The notes under the pieces: model-generated
Seen by the model: only the letters and a program-made list of their open reading frames with translations
Told to the model about the DNA's origin: nothing
Databases searched by the model: none
Part shown: positions 59,560-64,000 of the stretch, one piece after another
Layout: every line of letters begins with the position of its first letter
How positions within the stretch are numbered: the stretch's first letter is position 1
Position numbers and translations under genes: made by a program
Source of the DNA: Primula veris
Lineage: Eukaryota > Streptophyta > Magnoliopsida > Ericales > Primulaceae
Direction of reading: 5' to 3'
NCBI GenBank assembly: GCA_963682055.1
Contig: OY821747.1
Location: 16,108,258-16,172,257 of the forward strand
Length of the DNA stretch: 64,000 nucleotides

Positions 59560-59945
59560 AAAAAATTGAGTTATCATTGTTTGGTGATCATTAAATGTGT
59601 TTGGTTATGATTAAAAAATTGAGTTATTATTGTTTGGTTATGATTAAAAAATTGAGTTATCATTGTTTGGTTATAATTGAGTTATCATTGTTTTGGTTAT
59701 TATTAATTGGTTATCATTGAGTTATCATTATTTTATTATCATTAATTGGTTATCATTGAGTTATCATTGTTTGGTTATAATTGAGTTATCATTGTTTGAT
59801 TATCATTAATTGGTTATCATTGAGTTATCATTGTTTGGTTATAATTGGTTATTAATTGGTTATGTTATCATTGTTTGGTTATAATTGGTTATTAATTGGT
59901 TATATTATCATTGTTTGGTTATCATTAATTGAGTTATATTTGGTT
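59560..59945. repeat. ATCATTGAGTT/TTGGTTAT minisatellite upstream of the PMD gene
   Basis: Irregular repeats of TTGGTTATCATTGAGTTATC and TTGTTTGGTTATAATTG-like words. The array runs to within about 12 bases of the start codon at 59958 and leaves an accidental in-frame extension back to 59856, which is only repeat translation. Confidence 0.85.
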
Positions 59946-59957
59946 ATCATAGTTAGG

Positions 59958-62316
59958 ATGGCAGACCCAGGTCCACATATTAAAGGCAGGTTGGGCATTT
60001 TACGACAGACCGGTCACATTTCTAATCAGACTTGGGATGCTGGAAGAGAAGCGGGTAGAGGATATGCCAATAAGATTAGGGTTTATAATTATAGTTGGCA
60101 GATACCGACGCCGGAAAGGGTAGTTCAAAATATGATTAGGGCTGGTTTTTACGGTATTCACACTATAGGTAATTATACCGTAGACCGAGGCTTGCTTACA
60201 GCCTTAGTTGATAGGTGGCGTGATGAGTCGCACACGTTCCATTTTGTCGGTGGAGAGTTGGGGATATCTTTACAGGATGTAGAGATTATGCTTGGTCTCA
60301 GGGTTGATGGTCTTGCTGTTACCCGGTCGGAGCGGAATGACACCAAGGCGAGCAGGTTGGATATGATAGAGAGTTTGTTGGGTGTTAGACCTGCTGACCA
60401 TCAAGTCGATACAAACTGTTTGACAGTTAGACTTGATTGGATGTTACACACCTTTGGTGAATTACCCCCCAACCCTAGTGAGGAGCGTTTGCAATATCAG
60501 TCTAGGGCTGCCATGTTATTATTACTGGGGGCACATGTGTTTTCGGATAAGAGCAGTGATCATATTCCACTCTGGCCTCTGCCATTTCTGGAGGATTTTG
60601 ACACATATGCTGAGTATAGTTGGGGATCAGCTCTTCTGGCCTGGTTAGGGGCTAAGCTATGCAGGTTGGTACGTTGTAAGGCAAACGGAGTAAGCGGGGC
60701 GGTGATGTTTCTGGATATGTGGGCGATTACCAGACTACTGCCGGTTAGACCATGTGAAGAGCTGCCGGAAGATATCGAGCCACCTGAGGGCTGGCCTAGG
60801 TTCCCCCTTGGTTACAGGTATGATATTATTTAGTTTTTGTATTGGATTTGTGTTTTTTTTTTATTGTGTCATCTATCATTTACTTAGCTGCCGGTTATAT
60901 TTATTGTTTATCGGGTTTTGTTTGTATATTACAGATGGAAGATTTGGAGGCAAACTAACCTTACGCCATATGTCTACGGACATAATGTGGTCCACATACG
61001 TGACCAGTTTGACAATATTTCGCCTGAACAGGTAAATTTTAACTTTCGTATTATATGTTGTATATGTTTGCATTGGTCTTATGTTCGCAGAATTTATTAC
61101 TAGTATTTTTAAACCCTTGTTTATATATTCTAATTTTGCTGATTACAGATAGTGTGGCAACCTTACGGGAATCTCAATCAGTATCCGGAATACTGCACGC
61201 GGGGCCGTTATATGTGGTATTGTTCTGTGCCTCTCATTTGTAATGAGAAGATTGAGTTTCACCCCGCGGACAGGTTCATGAGACAGTTCGGTTTTGTTCA
61301 GCAGGTCCCTACATATATTTGGAAACCCAGAAAGGGTCACGGCGAGGATAGAAGATTTGGGAATGGGCAAAACACGATTGGCCTGCACTTTTTGCAGAGT
61401 TTATAACCGTGTGAAATGACCGCCACAACCGGCTTGTTAACGGCGAATTTGGTACGGGGACGTCACCGGATTACAGGAGATGGTATAGAGAGAGGACCCG
61501 CATCTTCATAAACCCACCTGAACTTGTCCCGCCATCTCACGGTTTCCGGGAGCATACGGGGTTGTTCAATAAAATGGTAACAACTAATTAAAGTTCATTA
61601 ATATTTGATTGTTATTTTTCTGTTTGTATATTTCAATACTTATAAATCGTTTTTTATTGGTTTTTTTTTTTCAGAAAGCGGTATTGCGCCGCAATTTCAA
61701 ATCGTTCAAACGGGCGAAAATGAAAACGGAAGTGGACTTACTACGAAAGGACTTCGCTGAAATGGGAATGAATCCGTATGGGTCAGCTGATGAACAGTCG
61801 GATGAGGAGGATGACGATGACGACGACGACGACGATGGTGATGAGGACCTACGTTACGACCCAAGAACTTACACTAGGGCTTCAAGTTGTCGGCGTCCCG
61901 ACGAAAGAGGCAGAGCGGAAGGCGAATCTAGTAGCGGCGGGCGTAGCCGGGGTAGAAGATCGACTGGAGGTCGACCCCCAACTACAGATCAGGGTCCGGG
62001 TCCGAGTTCAAGCGGTCATGGTCGTCGTGCTTCTTTTGCTGGGTCGGAGTACGTTCAGGATGATGTTCCGTTCGATTATCATAGTCAGCATTCAACCAAC
62101 AGTTGGAGTTGCGGATTAGCACTTACATCCCACGAGCGTGCTCCGTATCCAGAATCGCAGCATCGACAGAGACGGCGTACGGAGCTAAACGAAATCGAAG
62201 AGTCTGGTGAGCCGTCATCGGATAGATTAACATCGGCGGGAAAGATGCTCCCTACGTCCAACTTTAAATCATTTAGTCGTTACAAAAAAAAAAATGCACA
62301 TTTGTGTTTTTTGTAA
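59958..62316 (+). pseudogene. plant mobile domain (MAIN/MAIL-like) gene, 4 exons, one frameshift and one stop
   Basis: Exons: 59958-60817, 60935-61031, 61149-61576, 61675-62316, all GT-AG. Exon 1 begins MADPGPHIKGRLG and contains the plant mobile domain with LVDRWRDESHTFHF, GELGISLQDVEIMLGLRVDG and ELPEDIEPPEGWPRFPLGYR; exons 2-3 continue it (YGHNVVHIRDQFD, HPADRFMRQFGFVQQVP). In exon 3 a one-base loss near 61374-61380 shifts the frame, and a TGA at 61420-61422 stands where the family has Trp; the downstream frame then stays open. Exon 4 is a basic/acidic low-complexity tail, with an Asp run at about 61806-61840. PMD proteins occur both as host silencing factors (MAIN, MAIL1) and inside MULEs or retroelements. 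Flanking repeats favour the transposon origin. Start chosen over 59856 because upstream codons are minisatellite. Confidence 0.85.
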
Positions 62317-62479
62317 AAATTTTTTGTATTTGATTTCTATGTTTGATTTGTAAGTTTTATTCTTAGCTGAGTTGGAATATTATAAATTCGTAAGTTTAAT
62401 TTGATTCTGTTGAACTTAGAGTTCAATAATGATTTTGATTATAACTTTGATTATGTCGTTAATGATTTTACTATTTCAA
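62317..62479. other. 3' flank of the PMD gene
   Basis: AT-rich; no feature apart from the poly-A run at 62284-62294 inside the end of exon 4. Confidence 0.4.
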
Positions 62480-63667
62480 TGATATAATGCTTGTCTTGTC
62501 CAAAAAGAGAAAACATATATTTCAGGTTTTTAAATGATAGAGCATTCGTTAACGAAGCCATAGGTTCAAGCGGAACCAAATTCGGAGCTAAAACGAAGAA
62601 GTTATGGGCTTTCGAAGAAGACCGGAAAAACTGCCAGAATTACAGACGACCGATCGTCTGTACAAAAACGACCGATCGTTTTTGTTCTGATTTCTTCCAG
62701 AGAGTCCACAAGAAAAACGATCGATCGAAACTCAGAAACGACCGATCGTTTTCTGAATAACGACCGATCGACTGTAGAAAACGACCGATCGTTTTCTACA
62801 GATTTCGAAAACAGCTTTTCAGCTTTTTCTGGAAAACAGCTTAAAACCTCTGAAAAAAGCCTCAACCACTTCCAACGGTCATATACAGAAAAACAGTCTT
62901 TGGTGATTATAAAAACCAACCCAATTCACTTTCCAAAGATACCAATCACAATACCAATCAACTTCCTTCAACCTCTCATTAAAAACCCTAATATCACCAT
63001 TTTGGTGTATACATATTCGAGGAAGAGGAAAATCAAAGAGAAAGAGATTCAAGCTCGATCATCATCAACTCACCAATTAGCTTTTTGAGAAGCAATTAGA
63101 ATAGTGAGCGAAGTTACATTTTTGTAACTAAATTTGTATCGAGTGTTTTATAAACTCATTTGTGAGCGAGTGAACGGGTAGAGACTTTGTAAGCAAGTGA
63201 AGCTTAAAAGCTCTAGCTTTTTCATTCGGGTACTCATAAATTGAGGGGGAGTCGTTGACTCATAGTCGTGTTCTCTTGCACTTGTATCAAGAGTAGGAAC
63301 CTCGGGTAGAGGGTGAGCCAATCGGTCGATTGAGCTCGATAGGGTTTGTAAAATCCGGAAGAAACATTTTAGTGAAATACTCGGTAGTACCGAGAAGAGG
63401 ACGTAGGCGCGTTTGCCGAACCTCTATAAATCACGGTGTCATTTTCTTCCCTTGCTTTTACTTTCCGCAACTTATATTCTTGCATATTTATTGCTTGCGT
63501 TTAGTTATTTTAGCAATTTATTAACTCTTGTTAAAACGCTTAAGCTTAGAATTGCATAAGTTGGGTGGTTAGTTGCATAGAATTTTAATTAGGCGAAAAT
63601 CGCCAAATCCTTATTCACCCCCCCCCCCCCTCCCCCCCTCTAAGGATTAGCCGCACCGGGGCCAACA
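62480..63667 (+). repeat. 5' LTR of a SIRE-like Ty1/copia element
   Basis: It ends GGGGCCAACA at 63667, two bases before a tRNA-Met primer site. It has a TATA-like GATTATAAAAACC (about 62917), CGAACCTCTATAAATC and TAGGCGAAAATCGCCAAAT motifs, and a C-rich run (63617-63638) typical of SIRE-type LTRs. At 62644-62800 it carries six GACCGATCGT palindromic motifs. The left end is uncertain: a TGTTGG start expected from the right end was not found, so the border is approximate. Confidence 0.7.
62644..62800. repeat. GACCGATCGT palindrome module inside the copia LTR
   Basis: Six motif copies begin at about 62645, 62663, 62714, 62736, 62759 and 62779, with the spacer TTCCAGAGAGTCCA. The motif and the TTCCAGAGAG spacer are shared with the ends of the element at 41920-45218. 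Confidence 0.88.
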
Positions 63668-63669
63668 AT

Positions 63670-63681
63670 TGGTATCAGAGC
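63670..63681 (+). other. primer-binding site of the SIRE-like element
   Basis: TGGTATCAGAGC is an exact match to the classic plant initiator tRNA-Met complement, two bases after the LTR end. Confidence 0.92.
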
Positions 63682-63729
63682 CGAGGCTCTTGCATATAGG
63701 AATCTAACGATTCTAAAGTTAAGATCCCG

Positions 63730-64000
63730 ATGGCTAATATACTTAATTTCACTTCCGGCATTGCATCATCACCCAATACGCCACCATTTTTTGATGGTGT
63801 AAATTATTCATATTGGAAGGATAGGATGAGCATGTTCCTACAAAGCTATAATGTTAATCTTTGGAAGATTATTAAAGTAGGATATTCCGCTCCCAAACAC
63901 GAAAATAGCGAAAACCCAATCCCCGTAGAGGACCTAGATAATGCTCAACTAGAAGCCTACTCTACTAATGCTAAAGCGATGTATACTATTGTTTGTGCCG
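63730..64000 (+). CDS. copia gag, N-terminal part, cut by the window edge
   Basis: Ninety codons starting MANILNFTSGIASS and containing FFDGVNYSYWKDRMSMFL, the typical start of a copia gag (DUF4219/UBN2 type), followed by the LWKIIKVGYSAP block. It starts about 50 bases after the primer site and has no stop before the window ends. Gag would form the virus-like particle of the retroelement. Whether the whole element is intact cannot be judged here. Confidence 0.85.
   Translation, partial: MANILNFTSGIASSPNTPPFFDGVNYSYWKDRMSMFLQSYNVNLWKIIKVGYSAPKHENSENPIPVEDLDNAQLEAYSTNAKAMYTIVCA

Noticed and set aside
59856..59957. Upstream in-frame ATG for the plant mobile domain gene
   Set aside because: The extension is the translation of the TTGGTTAT minisatellite; the family start fits 59958.

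Overview
The window looks like nuclear DNA of a flowering plant, most likely a dicot. It is AT-rich, holds intron-rich genes with GT-AG splice sites, and is packed with plant-type transposable elements (Ty1/copia, Ty3/gypsy, hAT, MULE, Tourist and Stowaway MITEs). I cannot name the species. Identifications rest on reading the translations by eye; no database search was run.

Layout. 1-4476: 5' part of a Ty3/gypsy element on the minus strand (LTR, primer site, gag, protease, start of a frameshifted reverse transcriptase). 6333-6574: a solo copia-like LTR. 7150-9018: a 21-bp minisatellite split by a Tourist-type MITE, then a Stowaway MITE. 9637-10533: a 0.45-kb direct duplication. 10638-13154: a decayed hAT transposase and a hAT-like terminus. 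13.45-15.76 kb (minus): a decayed MULE transposase. 16.7-21.3 kb: a decayed copia element that itself received an 885-bp hAT element and a plastid ccsA fragment. 22.9-34.3 kb: an apparently intact 12-exon CLPTM1-family gene with a broken second copy of exon 1. 34.8-36.2 kb: LTR-like debris. 36.3-41.6 kb (minus): a second decayed copia element.

41,920-45,218 is the most unusual object: a 3.3-kb element with almost identical 249-bp terminal inverted repeats, a perfect 9-bp target duplication, arrays of a GATCGGTCGT palindromic motif in both ends, and one intact 448-codon gene. The same motif, with similar spacers, recurs in the LTR of an unrelated copia element at the right edge (about 62.6-62.8 kb).

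46.3-54.5 kb: an intact 5-exon PHD-finger gene of the MS1/MMD1-related (At1g33420-like) type. 55.8-59.95 kb: tandem repeats, a 1.05-kb inverted-repeat element and a nested palindrome array. 59,958-62,316: a plant mobile domain (MAIN/MAIL-like) gene with one frameshift and one stop. 62.5-64.0 kb: LTR, primer site and gag start of a SIRE-like copia element that continues past the window.

Only the CLPTM1-like and PHD genes look like ordinary host genes, both on the plus strand. The rest is nested transposon sequence.
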